In this document: in pieces, positions 34,199 through 43,070 of the stretch
Layout: each line of letters begins with the position of its first letter
How positions within the stretch are numbered: position 1 is the stretch's first letter
DNA from: Natrononativus amylolyticus
Lineage (GTDB): Archaea; Halobacteriota; Halobacteria; Halobacteriales; Natrialbaceae
Direction of reading: 5' to 3'
DNA: 64,000 nucleotides
Assembly: GCF_024362525.1 (NCBI RefSeq)
Contig: NZ_CP101458.1
Coordinates: forward strand, 620,001 to 684,000
Translations under genes and position numbers: made by a program
Notes under the pieces: generated by a model
The model's database searches: none
Seen by the model: only the letters and a program-made list of their open reading frames with translations
What the model was told of the DNA's origin: nothing

Positions 34199-34705
34199 AT
34201 GGGGTTGTTCGACTCGCTGTTTCGCTCGAGCGAGATCCTCGGCATCGCCGGGGACACCCTCGAGTTCGCCCTCGAGTCCTCGGAGGCCAGCCACCCCAAC
34301 GAGTACATGGGCTTTCTCCGCGGCACGGAGGCCCACGAGCTGGGTCTCGAGCGCGACGGACTCGTCATCACCGACGTGCTCGTCGTTCCGGGAACCGAGG
34401 CGAACAGCGTGAGCGCGACGGTCCGGACGAGCCAGATTCCCAACGACGTACGGGCGCTGGGCAGCGTCCACTCTCACCCGAACGGCGTGATCAGCCCGAG
34501 CGCCGCCGATCTGAGCACGTTCGGCCGCGGCAGCGTTCACATCATCATCGGCGCGCCCTACGGCTGGAACGACTGGAAGGCGTTCGACTCCGAGGGCCAC
34601 CTGACCGGCCTCGACGTCCTCGACGTCGACTTACCCGACTCCGAGGAGTTCTTCGACTTCACCCAGGCGGACATCGACGACGACCTGCGACGGGGGCGGC
34701 GATGA
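34199..34705 (+). CDS. JAMM/MPN+ metalloprotease, desampylase-like
   Basis: A 168-residue Mov34/MPN/PAD-1 protein. The JAMM zinc motif is complete: E35, H91-x-H93 in VHSHPNG, S101 and D104. Related haloarchaeal JAMM proteases remove the ubiquitin-like SAMP modifiers from target proteins. The N-terminus ([14 protein letters not shown]) may be a short amphipathic helix. The stop overlaps a 25-codon open frame that leads into ribL. It is divergent from the DHH gene. Confidence 0.8.
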   Translation: MGLFDSLFRSSEILGIAGDTLEFALESSEASHPNEYMGFLRGTEAHELGLERDGLVITDVLVVPGTEANSVSATVRTSQIPNDVRALGSVHSHPNGVISPSAADLSTFGRGSVHIIIGAPYGWNDWKAFDSEGHLTGLDVLDVDLPDSEEFFDFTQADIDDDLRRGRR

Positions 34706-34779
34706 GCCGTCGGCGGGAGACGACGGCAGCGCCGAGGCGCTCGAATACCACTATGACTGCGACGGGGACGACCGCATGA
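34702..34779 (+). CDS. Possible 25-codon coupled mini-ORF
   Basis: A short open frame whose ATG overlaps the JAMM stop (ATGA) and whose TGA overlaps the ribL ATG (ATGA), so that JAMM, mini-ORF and ribL form a chain of overlapping starts and stops. The product would be basic and Thr-rich. It may only exist to couple translation, or be coincidence; no family is recognised. Confidence 0.2.
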   Translation: MSRRRETTAAPRRSNTTMTATGTTA

Positions 34780-35207
34780 CGACGACGGTGATCGCACAGG
34801 GAACGTTCGACATCCTCCACCCGGGCCACGTCCACTACCTCGAGGAGGCGGCGGCGATGGGCGACGAACTCTACGTCATCGTCGCCCGGCGGACCAACGT
34901 CGATCACAAGGCGGCACCGATCTGCTGTGGCGAACAGCGCCGGGACGTCGTCGCCGCCCTCGACTGTGTCGACGAGGCGGTCCTGGGCCACGAGGAGGAC
35001 ATCTTCGTCCCGATCGAGGAGATCGATCCCGACGTGATCGCGCTCGGCCACGACCAGCACCACGACGACGCGGCGATCGAGGCCGAACTCGAGCGCCGGG
35101 GGATCGACTGCGAGGTTCATCGGGCGTCGGGCAGAGAGCCCCGCTACGAGGACGAACTGCTGTCGACGCGGTTGATCGTGGATCGAATTCTCGAGCGGCG
35201 CTGTTGA
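34776..35207 (+). CDS. ribL: FAD synthase (archaeal RibL nucleotidyltransferase)
   Basis: A 143-residue cytidylyltransferase-fold protein that transfers AMP from ATP to FMN, giving FAD. The N-terminal [16 protein letters not shown] includes the HPGH nucleotide-binding motif (residues 15-18), and the C-terminal [11 protein letters not shown] supplies the conserved ST/SR motif. Archaeal RibL is monofunctional, unlike bacterial RibF. ribH lies 3 kb downstream on the other strand. Confidence 0.85.
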   Translation: MTTTVIAQGTFDILHPGHVHYLEEAAAMGDELYVIVARRTNVDHKAAPICCGEQRRDVVAALDCVDEAVLGHEEDIFVPIEEIDPDVIALGHDQHHDDAAIEAELERRGIDCEVHRASGREPRYEDELLSTRLIVDRILERRC

Positions 35208-35222
35208 ACGCGGACTGCCAGA

Positions 35223-36440
35223 CTACCGCTCGAGTCGCAGCGCCAGATACCCCGCCAGCAACAGCGCCGCCGCGGGAAACGCCGCGAGGACGACGAAGAC
35301 GTGTTCGACGTCGCCGTAGGTGTAGACGATCCCCGCGATCGAGGCACCCGCGGCGCCGACGCCGAACACGCCGAGGTAGACGTACCCGAAGGAGAGGCCG
35401 TGGACGTCCGCCGGGACGGTTTCGCCCACGAGCGCCTGCACGATGGGCGCGTAGAGGTAGACGAAGAAGCCGAGGGCGGCGCAGGCGAGCAGGAAGGTGG
35501 CGGTTCCGAGCGCCGCGGCCGGGACGAACGCCAGCGAGACGGCGACCTGGGCGGCGAACGCGCCGATGATCGCGTACTCGGGGGTGACGCGGTCGCTGAG
35601 CTTGCCGCCCGCGAGCTGGCCGAACGCGCCGATCATCAACAGGCCGGCGTAGAGGTACTGGCTCGGATCGAACTCCTCGCCGCCGACGACTACGGCCTCG
35701 AAGACGCCGAGTTGACCGAGGACGTCCGGCAGGAAGGTGAAGATCCCCCGGTAGTAGATGCCGCCGAACATCGCGATGACGAAGACGACCACGAACCCGC
35801 TCGCAAACAGCAGCTTCGACTGGGCGAGGAACTCGAGGGGGGACATCCCGCCGTCGGCCGCGACCGTTCCCTCGCCGTCGACGCCCGCGGTCTCGTCGAA
35901 CGAGGCGACCTGCGCGTAGGCGGCCGCGGCGACCGCAGGAACCGCGAGGAGCGCGGCGACGAGTTGCCACTCGAGGAACGTCAGCAAGACGGCGGCGACG
36001 AACGGGCCGAGGGCGGTGCCGACGTTGCCGGCGGCGCCGTGGTAGGCGAGGGCGGTTCCCGTACCGTGGGTCCCCCGCGTGAGCAACGAGAGCGCCGCCG
36101 GATGGTAGACGCTGGCGGCGGCCCCCCAGACGACCAGCGCGACGGCGACCAGCCAGACGCTCGTCGCGAGGCTCAACAGCAGGAATCCGGCGCCCATTCC
36201 GAGGATCGAGCCGGTGACGAGCGTCTTGGAACCGTAGCTATCGGAGAGAACGCCGCTCGGGACGGCGCCGACGCCGATCAGCGCGTAGCCGACCGCGACG
36301 ACGGTTCCGATGAGCGCGGCGGAGGCGTCGAAGGCGACGAGCCAGACCACGACGAACAGCGGAATCGCCATCTCGTAGCCGTGAAACATGGCGTGACCGA
36401 CCATCGTAAAGCGCGTGATGGCCCGGTCGTTCCCGTCCAT
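35223..36440 (-). CDS. Major facilitator superfamily transporter
   Basis: A 405-residue membrane protein with about 12 helices. The loop between helices 2 and 3 reads GVLSDSYGSKTLV, a relaxed form of the MFS A-motif, and the second half has GGKLSDRVTPEY in the equivalent place. Substrate cannot be inferred. The ATG at 36440 is preferred to a GTG at 36449. It ends 16 bp from the convergent ribL gene. Confidence 0.85.
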   Translation of the reverse strand: MDGNDRAITRFTMVGHAMFHGYEMAIPLFVVVWLVAFDASAALIGTVVAVGYALIGVGAVPSGVLSDSYGSKTLVTGSILGMGAGFLLLSLATSVWLVAVALVVWGAAASVYHPAALSLLTRGTHGTGTALAYHGAAGNVGTALGPFVAAVLLTFLEWQLVAALLAVPAVAAAAYAQVASFDETAGVDGEGTVAADGGMSPLEFLAQSKLLFASGFVVVFVIAMFGGIYYRGIFTFLPDVLGQLGVFEAVVVGGEEFDPSQYLYAGLLMIGAFGQLAGGKLSDRVTPEYAIIGAFAAQVAVSLAFVPAAALGTATFLLACAALGFFVYLYAPIVQALVGETVPADVHGLSFGYVYLGVFGVGAAGASIAGIVYTYGDVEHVFVVLAAFPAAALLLAGYLALRLER

Positions 36441-36528
36441 GGCTATCACTCACACAGCCGGGTGTTAAACGCACGCCTCGAAGCCGTCGCTGCCGGTTTC
36501 GACGGCGGTAGAAACGCGGGGCGGCCGA

Positions 36529-37716
36529 CTACAGGTAGCCCTCGCCAACCAGCCGCTCGATCCCCTCCCGCAGCCGCTCCTCGCTCGCCGCGTAGGAGAT
36601 CCGCGCGTAGCCGGGCGTCCCGAACGCGCTCCCCGGAACCGTGGCGACGTGGGCGTCCTCGAGTGCGCCCTCACACCACGCCTGGTCGTCCACTCGCGGC
36701 TCGTCGCCGCTCTCCGAGGCGCGTGGCGCCTCGCTCGTGGGCAGCATCATGTAGAACGCCCCGTCGGGAACCGCGACGTCGACACCCTCCTCGGCGAGCA
36801 GGTCGGCGACGAGGTCGCGCCGGGCCTCGAAGGCGCCGACCATCTCCGCGACCGCATCGTCGGTGTTCTCGAGGGCCTCGACCCCGGCGTGCTGGACGAA
36901 ATTCACGGCACAAGAGACGGAGTGGCTGTGGAGCTTGCCGGCCTGCTCGATCAGTTCCTGGGGGCCGGCGAGGTAACCGAGCCGCCAGCCGGTCATCGAG
37001 TACGCCTTCGAGAAGCCGTTGACGGTGACGGTTCGCTCTGCCATCCCTTCCAGGGTACCGAGGCTCGTCGGCTCGACGCCGTAGGTGATCTCCTTGTAGA
37101 TCTCGTCGGAAATGACGGTGAAATCGTGCTCGACGGCCAGATCCCGGACGCCCTCGAGGGCCGCCTCGGAGTAGACCGCGCCGGTCGGGTTCGACGGCGA
37201 GTTGACGATCAGGAGGTCGGTGTCGTCGGAGACGGCGTCGGCGAGGTCGTCGAGGCCGGGCTCGAGCTGGAAGTCGTACGGCGAGAGGTCGACCCGCGAG
37301 AGCGAGCCGCCCGCCATCGTCACCATCGCCTCGTAGGAAACCCAGGCGGGGTCGAGGAGGACGACCTCGTCTCCCTCCTGAATCAGCGCGTGGATCACCT
37401 CGTACAGCGCCTGCTTGCCGCCGGGGGTGACGATCACGTTGTCGGCCTCCCACTCGAGGCCGTCGCCCTGGAGCGTCCGGGCGATGGCTTCTCGGAGCTC
37501 CGGGATGCCCTTCGAGGTGGTGTAGCCGGTGTCGCCGGCCTCCATCGACGCCTCGGCGGCTTCGACGACGTTCTCGGGGGTCGGGAAGTCGGGTTCGCCG
37601 ACGGAGAGGTCGACGACGTCTTCGCCCTCGGCCTCGAGTTCGGAGGCGAGCGCGGAGATGGCGAGCGTTGCGGACGGTTCGACGCTGGTAACGCGGTCGG
37701 TGAAGTGCATAGTCAT
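36529..37716 (-). CDS. Class I/II PLP aminotransferase (aspartate aminotransferase type)
   Basis: A 395-residue fold-type I enzyme. Landmarks: SVGEPDFPTP near the N-terminus, NSPSNPTGAVY, DEIYKEITYG and the PLP lysine in NGFSKAYSMTGWRLGY, with the substrate arginine in YARISYAAS. Most likely transaminates aspartate or another acidic/aromatic amino acid with 2-oxoglutarate. It is 16 bp downstream of ribH on the same strand, so the two are probably cotranscribed. Confidence 0.88.
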   Translation of the reverse strand: MTMHFTDRVTSVEPSATLAISALASELEAEGEDVVDLSVGEPDFPTPENVVEAAEASMEAGDTGYTTSKGIPELREAIARTLQGDGLEWEADNVIVTPGGKQALYEVIHALIQEGDEVVLLDPAWVSYEAMVTMAGGSLSRVDLSPYDFQLEPGLDDLADAVSDDTDLLIVNSPSNPTGAVYSEAALEGVRDLAVEHDFTVISDEIYKEITYGVEPTSLGTLEGMAERTVTVNGFSKAYSMTGWRLGYLAGPQELIEQAGKLHSHSVSCAVNFVQHAGVEALENTDDAVAEMVGAFEARRDLVADLLAEEGVDVAVPDGAFYMMLPTSEAPRASESGDEPRVDDQAWCEGALEDAHVATVPGSAFGTPGYARISYAASEERLREGIERLVGEGYL

Positions 37717-37732
37717 TGTTGTATCGGTGTTC

Positions 37733-38143
37733 TCAGGGCTCCGGGAGCGATTCGACGAGGCTGAGCGCGCCGTCGACGGCCTTCGCGGCGTTGTCGACGC
37801 GTTCGCGGGCCTCCGCGGCGGACATGCCGGGGCCGGTGACGCCGAGGGTCACCGGCGTGTCGCGCTCGAGGCTCACGTCAGACAGCCGCGCCGCGGCGGC
37901 GTCAGTGATCACCTGGTCGTGATCCGTGTCACCGGTGATCACCGCGCCGATCACGACGACGCAGTCGACTTCATTCACGCGAGCCAGCCGGTCGGCCGCG
38001 AGCGGCGCGTCGTAGACGCCGGGGACGCGGACGGTTTCGTAAACCTCCACGCCCGCGCTTTCGGCGACCTCGAGGGCGGCCTCTTCCATCTGCTCGGTGA
38101 TCGGGCGGTTGAACTCCGCGACCACCAGTCCGAGCGCGGTCAT
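37733..38143 (-). CDS. ribH: 6,7-dimethyl-8-ribityllumazine synthase
   Basis: A 136-residue lumazine synthase, catalysing the penultimate step of riboflavin synthesis. GLVVAEFNRPITEQM opens the fold, TVRVPGVYDAPLA is the substrate loop, and AVITGDTDHDQV carries the conserved catalytic histidine. Length is normal for archaea. Starting at 38143 it lacks an antisense-like upstream extension. An imperfect inverted repeat lies in its upstream region at 38230-38259. Confidence 0.93.
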   Translation of the reverse strand: MTALGLVVAEFNRPITEQMEEAALEVAESAGVEVYETVRVPGVYDAPLAADRLARVNEVDCVVVIGAVITGDTDHDQVITDAAAARLSDVSLERDTPVTLGVTGPGMSAAEARERVDNAAKAVDGALSLVESLPEP

Positions 38144-38229
38144 GCTCGAGCGGTGGATTGGCTGGGTCAAAGAGGTACCGTTATGTGCGAACTTTGGTGA
38201 GCACATTGCTCGATACCGCTCCTACTTCG

Positions 38230-38259
38230 TGGTTCCGTGCGAGAGTGATCGCACGCGGA
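38230..38259. promoter_or_regulatory. Imperfect inverted repeat between ribH and a membrane-protein gene
   Basis: GTTCCGTGCG pairs with CGCACGCGGAAC except for a 2-base bulge, around an 8-base centre. It lies in the 167-bp divergent intergenic region, so it could be an operator for either gene or an RNA hairpin. Confidence 0.35.
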
Positions 38260-38310
38260 ACTCCTTCGGCTGCAGAAATATGTATGGTCTACCATCTCGT
38301 TCGTTCAGCC

Positions 38311-38664
38311 ATGGAAACCGACGCGAGCTCACGGGTCCAGTTCACTACCCGTCGCGTCGTCCGCGTATTCGGCCTGCTCGTGGCGCTTCCGCTCGGATTG
38401 GCCGTTCTTTCGGTGCTCCCCTCCGGTTTCCTTCCGGAGAGCGCAATCTCCGTCCTGGAACGGCCCTTTATCCTGCTCGTCTATCTCCCGGTTGCAATCG
38501 TCGGGCTACTCGTTTTCGAACCGCTCCGTCTCTCCGAACTGCTTGCTCCCGTTCCGTTCGTCTCTGAGATCGCGTTTCTGGCCGGCTTGCTGGGGTTCTA
38601 CTACCTCCTCGCGGTCCTGCTGGTCAACTCCGTCGCGTTCGTCCGCCGAGCCACGGCCGAATGA
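38311..38664 (+). CDS. Small membrane protein, three transmembrane segments
   Basis: A 117-residue protein with three hydrophobic helices (about residues 18-38, 46-68 and 84-108) and short charged ends (METDASSRVQF, RRATAE). No family is recognised. An in-frame ATG at 38284 would give 126 residues, but it lies only 3 bp beyond an AAATAT element (38275-38280) that would direct transcription to about 38305, favouring 38311. It precedes purK by 191 bp. Confidence 0.55.
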   Translation: METDASSRVQFTTRRVVRVFGLLVALPLGLAVLSVLPSGFLPESAISVLERPFILLVYLPVAIVGLLVFEPLRLSELLAPVPFVSEIAFLAGLLGFYYLLAVLLVNSVAFVRRATAE

Positions 38665-38823
38665 CGTATTCGGAACCCGAACGGGGGTGTCGCTTCCTGC
38701 GGAGTAGTAGCGGAAACCGACCGCATCACCGGCCACCGGTACGAGGTCGGCTCTGTCAGCGTGAGAGCGTTCGTGAACGGTTCGCTCGAGTCGTCCGTCC
38801 GACGAAACGACGCGTTCCGTCGA

Positions 38824-38829
38824 TTTTAA
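38824..38829 (+). promoter_or_regulatory. TATA-like element for purK
   Basis: TTTTAA is 27 bp before the ATG at 38856; the preceding in-frame codons would overlap it, so the downstream start is preferred. Confidence 0.45.
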
Positions 38830-38855
38830 GCGCGATCGGCGAGAACCGCCGCCAA

Positions 38856-40028
38856 ATGACGACGCTACGAACGCCGGGGCCGACGCTCGGCGTCGTCGGC
38901 GGGGGACAGCTCGGACGAATGCTCGCGGAGGCGGCCGCGCCGCTGGGGGTCGACGTAGTCGTCCTCGATCCGACGCCCGACTGTCCGGCCGCGCCGGTCG
39001 CCAGCGACCAGATCGTCGGCGACTTCGACGACGAGGCGGGGGTCCGCGAACTCGCCGCGCGGGCCGACGTGCTCACCTTCGAGATCGAACTCGCTGACCA
39101 GGACCTCCTCGAGCGCGCGAGCGACCGGTCGGGCACGCCGGTTCACCCCCGACCGGAGACGCTGCGGCTGATCCACGACAAGCTGGTCCAGAAGGAGGCG
39201 CTCGAGGAGGCAGGGATCCCCGTCCCGCCGTTTCGGGCGGTCGAGGACGCCGACGACGTGCGGGCGGCGATCGACGACTACGGCGCGCCGGTGATGCTGA
39301 AGGCCCGAACCGGCGGGTACGACGGCCGGGGGAACGTCCCCGTCGAGTCGACGGCCGAGGCGGACGAGGCGCTCGAGGCCGTCGCCGGCCCCGCCATGGT
39401 CGAAGCGTTCGTGGAGTTCGAACGCGAGGTGTCGGTGATCGCGGTCAAAGGCGACGGCGAGACGGCGACGTTTCCGGTCGGGGAGAACGTTCACGAAGAC
39501 GAGATCCTGCGGGAGACGATCGTGCCGGCGCGCTCGAGCCCCGCCGTCGAGGGGCGCGCCCGCGAGGTCGCGACGGACGTCCTCGAGCTGATGGCGGGAC
39601 GGGGCGTCTACGGGATCGAGCTGTTCGAGGTGAGCGGGGAGTCGGCGGCTGACGGGCCGATTCTGGTCAACGAGATCGCCCCGCGCCCGCACAACTCGGG
39701 CCACTGGACGATCGAGGGCGCGCAGTGTTCGCAGTTCGAACAGCACGCCCGCGCCGTCCTGGGGTGGCCCCTCGGCTCGACCGTCCTGCGGGGACCGACG
39801 GTGTCGACGAACCTGCTCGGCGACGGCGCGGAGAACCGGCCCGCGGCGCTTCGAAACGTCGATCGGATACTCGAGACCGCGGGCGCACACCTCCACTGGT
39901 ACGGCAAGCGCGAGGCGCGACCGCTCCGGAAACTGGGCCACGTGACCGTTGCGGGTGACGAGACAGACGAAGCCGAGGACCTCCTCGAGACGGCGCGACG
40001 CCTCCGGGATGCGGTGACGTTCGAGTAG
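38856..40028 (+). CDS. purK: N5-carboxyaminoimidazole ribonucleotide synthetase
   Basis: A 390-residue ATP-grasp enzyme. It carboxylates AIR to N5-CAIR using ATP and bicarbonate in purine synthesis. Visible features: GVVGGGQLGRMLAEAA at the N-terminus, LKARTGGYDGRGN as the ATP-grasp loop, and NEIAPRPHNSGHWTIEGA near the C-terminus. The partner gene purE follows after a histidine kinase gene rather than directly. Confidence 0.95.
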   Translation: MTTLRTPGPTLGVVGGGQLGRMLAEAAAPLGVDVVVLDPTPDCPAAPVASDQIVGDFDDEAGVRELAARADVLTFEIELADQDLLERASDRSGTPVHPRPETLRLIHDKLVQKEALEEAGIPVPPFRAVEDADDVRAAIDDYGAPVMLKARTGGYDGRGNVPVESTAEADEALEAVAGPAMVEAFVEFEREVSVIAVKGDGETATFPVGENVHEDEILRETIVPARSSPAVEGRAREVATDVLELMAGRGVYGIELFEVSGESAADGPILVNEIAPRPHNSGHWTIEGAQCSQFEQHARAVLGWPLGSTVLRGPTVSTNLLGDGAENRPAALRNVDRILETAGAHLHWYGKREARPLRKLGHVTVAGDETDEAEDLLETARRLRDAVTFE

Positions 40029-40087
40029 CCGGTTTCAGCTGCCAATACAGCAACTATTTTGCCCCGCCGGTCCCGTGTGCTCGACGA

Positions 40088-41641
40088 GTGAACGGATCAT
40101 ATCGAGAGCGCGCTGCTGGGGGGTCGGTTCGCGCACTCTGTCTCACCCCGGACGAGACGCTCGGCGGGCGGGAGCCGGCGGCGTTCGAATCGGACGAGTT
40201 CTCGCTGTCGCCGGTTGCCGACCGCGAGCGGATGCGCCGGGACGCCCTCGACGCGGACTGCGCCGTCGTCGACGGAACGAACGACGGTTCGATCGAGGCG
40301 GTCGAGGCGTTGCTCGAGGCGCACCCGACGCTTCCGGTCATCGTCGTCGGTGGGTCGGTCGACCTCGAGGCGCGGGCGCTCGAAGCCGGCGTCACCGAAT
40401 GTCTGCGCGACGAGACGCTGGATCGGAATCCGGGTCTCCTCGAAGCGCGGGTCCGCCGCGCGGTCGGGTCGGCTCGTGCGAGCGAAGCGTCGCGGCCTCG
40501 TCGGCGCGGCAGTCGGTCGTGGGCGGCGTTTTACGGCTCGCTGTACGAGGTGAGTTCGGACGCGGACCTCGAGTTCGAGGAGAAACTCGAGCACCTGCTC
40601 TCGTTCGGGTCGGAGTACCTCGGCGTCGAACTGGGCTTTCTGACCCGAATCGAAGACGGAACACAGACGGTCGAGGTCGCCGTCGGCGACCACGAACTGT
40701 TACAGAACGGCTCGCAGTATCCGCTCTCCGAGGCGTACTGTCGGAAGACGATCGAAACCGACGGCCTGCTCGGCGTTCACGACGCCCTCGCGGCCGGCTG
40801 GGAGGGCGACCCGGCCTACGAGGCGTTCGACCTCGGCTGTTACATCGGCGGGAGGGTGACCGTCGACGGCGCACTATACGGGACCCTCTGTTTCGCCGAC
40901 ACCGACCCGCAGACCGAGCCGTTTACCGGCCCCGAGCGGACCGCGGTCGAACTGCTCACTCGCTGGGTGAGTTACGAACTCGAGGAGCGACACACCAGGG
41001 AGCGGCTTCGGCGTAAAACCGAGCGCCTCGAGCGGCTCACGGCCGTCGTCAGCCACGACCTCCGGAACCCGCTGACGGTGGCACAGCTCCAGCTCGGCCT
41101 GGCCCGCGAGGCGATCGACGCCGATCTCGAGGCCCTCGGTCACGTCGCAGACGCCCACGACCGGATGGAGACCATCATCGACGACCTGCTGTGGCTCGCC
41201 CGGGAGGGCCGGGACGTCGGCGCCCTCGAGCCGGCCTCGCTCGCCGCCGTCGCGCGAGACGCCTGGGGTACCGTCGACACCGGCGAGGCGACCCTCGAAG
41301 TCACAGACCGAGAGGTCGTCGCGGACCCGAACCGACTCCGTCAGATCCTCGAGAACCTGTTTCGAAACGCGGTCGACCACGCCGGCGAGGAGCCGACGGT
41401 TCGCGTCGGCCCGCTCGACGGCGGCGCATCGGGGTTTTACGTCGAGGACGACGGTCCCGGCGTCCCCGCGGAACTCGGCGAGAGGGTGTTCGAGCCCGGG
41501 ACGACCGAGTCCGACCAGGGAACGGGGCTCGGACTCTCGATCGTCAGGGGGATCGCGACGGCCCACGACTGGGACGTCTCGCTGACCAGGAGCGACGCGG
41601 GCGGTGCGCGATTCGAGTTCACCGGCGTCGACGGCGCGTAA
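40088..41641 (+). CDS. GAF-domain sensor histidine kinase with receiver-like N-terminus
   Basis: A 517-residue soluble kinase starting with GTG. Residues 13-130 resemble a receiver domain (DCAVVDG with D62 as candidate phosphoacceptor, LPVIVVGG). Residues about 155-300 form a GAF domain (YLGVELGFLTRIEDG ... YIGGRVTVDGALYGTLCF). HisKA follows with VVSHDLRNPLTV (phospho-histidine near residue 323), then HATPase_c with NLFRNAVDHAG, DDGPGVP and GTGLGLSIV. No membrane segment is seen, so it senses a cytoplasmic signal. It lies between purK and purE, 59 bp from each. Confidence 0.88.
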   Translation: MNGSYRERAAGGSVRALCLTPDETLGGREPAAFESDEFSLSPVADRERMRRDALDADCAVVDGTNDGSIEAVEALLEAHPTLPVIVVGGSVDLEARALEAGVTECLRDETLDRNPGLLEARVRRAVGSARASEASRPRRRGSRSWAAFYGSLYEVSSDADLEFEEKLEHLLSFGSEYLGVELGFLTRIEDGTQTVEVAVGDHELLQNGSQYPLSEAYCRKTIETDGLLGVHDALAAGWEGDPAYEAFDLGCYIGGRVTVDGALYGTLCFADTDPQTEPFTGPERTAVELLTRWVSYELEERHTRERLRRKTERLERLTAVVSHDLRNPLTVAQLQLGLAREAIDADLEALGHVADAHDRMETIIDDLLWLAREGRDVGALEPASLAAVARDAWGTVDTGEATLEVTDREVVADPNRLRQILENLFRNAVDHAGEEPTVRVGPLDGGASGFYVEDDGPGVPAELGERVFEPGTTESDQGTGLGLSIVRGIATAHDWDVSLTRSDAGGARFEFTGVDGA

Positions 41642-41700
41642 CGGCAGCGACCGCCGCCGAACCCGACCGTTTCTTTGTCTCCGCCGCAGAACTCGCAGCC

Positions 41701-42336
41701 ATGACCGCGGACCCGGTTACCGACCTGATAGACAGACTTCGCGCGGAGGCCGAACTCGACCGACCGGCGGCAGAGACGCCCGACGTCGGGATCGTGATGG
41801 GAAGCGACTCCGACCTCGAGACGATGATGACCGGTGGCAGTCGTCCCGGCGCCTACGACGCGCTGGTCGACGAACTCGGCTTCGAGGAGCAGACGGACTT
41901 CGAGAACCCGCCCGAGGCGCGCTTTACCTTCGAGACGTACGTCACCTCCGCCCACCGGACGCCCGACCTGATGAGCGCCTACGCCGAGACGGCCGAGGAT
42001 CGCGGCCTCGAGGTGCTCATCGCCGGCGCCGGCGGCAAGTCCGCGGACTTGCCGAACATGACCGCTTCGATCGCCTACCCGCTACCCGTCATCGGCGTTC
42101 CCGTCCAGGAGAAGTCCGTCGACAGCGTCATCGGGATGCCTGCGGGCGCGCCGCTGGTCGCCGTCGACGCCGGCAAGTCGTTCAACGCGGCGCTCTCGGC
42201 GGTCCAGATCCTCGCCCGCCAGCACGAGACGCTGCGCGAGCGGCTGCTCGAGTACCACGAGTCGCTGCGGGCGGACGTCGGAACCGTCTCCCGCGAACTC
42301 CACGACGGCGGAACGACCGCCTACCTGTCGCGGTAA
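41701..42336 (+). CDS. purE: N5-CAIR mutase
   Basis: A 211-residue PurE converting N5-CAIR to CAIR. VGIVMGSDSDLE and VTSAHRTPDLM are the substrate-binding motifs and AGAGGKSADLPNM follows. Between them is an insert (about residues 60-80, FEEQTDFENPPEARFTF) beyond bacterial PurE. The C-terminal region VQILARQHETLRERL is normal. The ATG at 41701 is chosen because the long upstream in-frame sequence is the shadow of the kinase gene. Confidence 0.93.
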   Translation: MTADPVTDLIDRLRAEAELDRPAAETPDVGIVMGSDSDLETMMTGGSRPGAYDALVDELGFEEQTDFENPPEARFTFETYVTSAHRTPDLMSAYAETAEDRGLEVLIAGAGGKSADLPNMTASIAYPLPVIGVPVQEKSVDSVIGMPAGAPLVAVDAGKSFNAALSAVQILARQHETLRERLLEYHESLRADVGTVSRELHDGGTTAYLSR

Positions 42337-42650
42337 CGTCCCGCAGCGATCGCAAACCGTTCGTAACGGCGACAGTTACGACGAGTTCATCGCCGCGGTA
42401 TCGACGTCCCAGCACGGACGGGCGCTGTTCTCGATCCGCGTGACCTCTCCGCTGTCGCGGCGGCTGCGGGTAAGACCGTATTACCATCAGCCGGCGGAGC
42501 GATCAGCGCCGGTGACTGTCACAGCTGAGACGTGAGACGGACACTGTCCGGAGTATCGGGTCCGAGGGGGACGCTGTCGGTCGGTATCGGGCGAAAAACA
42601 AAGAATCAACCCTTATATGGGTGCGTTTCCAAGCCCCGCACGTTACGGAG
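42337..42650. other. 314-bp region upstream of the nuo operon
   Basis: No gene is seen. The last 60 bp hold a strong TATA-like element (42612-42619) for nuoA. The remainder has several short GTAACG/CGTTAC-like pieces (CGTAACGGCGACAGTTACGA at 42363-42382) that may be regulatory, but no clear operator. Confidence 0.45.
42612..42619 (+). promoter_or_regulatory. TATA element of the nuo operon
   Basis: CTTATATG lies about 35 bp before the nuoA ATG at 42651, implying a leader of roughly 10 nt. This appears to be the only promoter before nuoI. Confidence 0.5.
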
Positions 42651-43070
42651 ATGAACCAATGGATAGCCATCGGGGCGCTGGCGCTCGTGGGGCTACTGAT
42701 TCCGCTCGGCATGATGGCGGTGTCGTATCTCCTGCGTCCGAGTGTACCCGAGACGAGTAAACGTGCCACCTACGAGAGTGGCGAGGTGCCGACCGGCGGG
42801 ACGCGCATCCGGTTTAACACCCAGTACTACATGGTTGCGCTTCTTTTCCTGGTCTTCGACATCGAGACCGTCCTGCTGTTCCCGTGGGCGATCGTCTACA
42901 CCGACGCGCTCGCCGCGGAGGAGTACGGGCTCCTCGAGGCGCTCGGACCGATGCTGGTGTTCGTCGCCATCCTCCTCGTCGGACTCGCGTGGGCGTGGCG
43001 CAACGGCGCAGTACAGTGGGCTCGAAGCCCCCGCCAGGTCGAACCCCGATCTGAGGTCGATCGACCATGA
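42651..43070 (+). CDS. nuoA: NADH dehydrogenase-like complex subunit A
   Basis: A 139-residue membrane subunit with three helices. The loop after helix 1 reads SVPETSKRATYESGEVPTGG, in the position of the conserved cysteine loop near the quinone site, and LLFLVFDIETVLLFPWAI is the family hallmark. It opens an operon of eleven genes with mostly overlapping starts and stops. Its stop overlaps nuoB as ATGA. Confidence 0.93.
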   Translation: MNQWIAIGALALVGLLIPLGMMAVSYLLRPSVPETSKRATYESGEVPTGGTRIRFNTQYYMVALLFLVFDIETVLLFPWAIVYTDALAAEEYGLLEALGPMLVFVAILLVGLAWAWRNGAVQWARSPRQVEPRSEVDRP

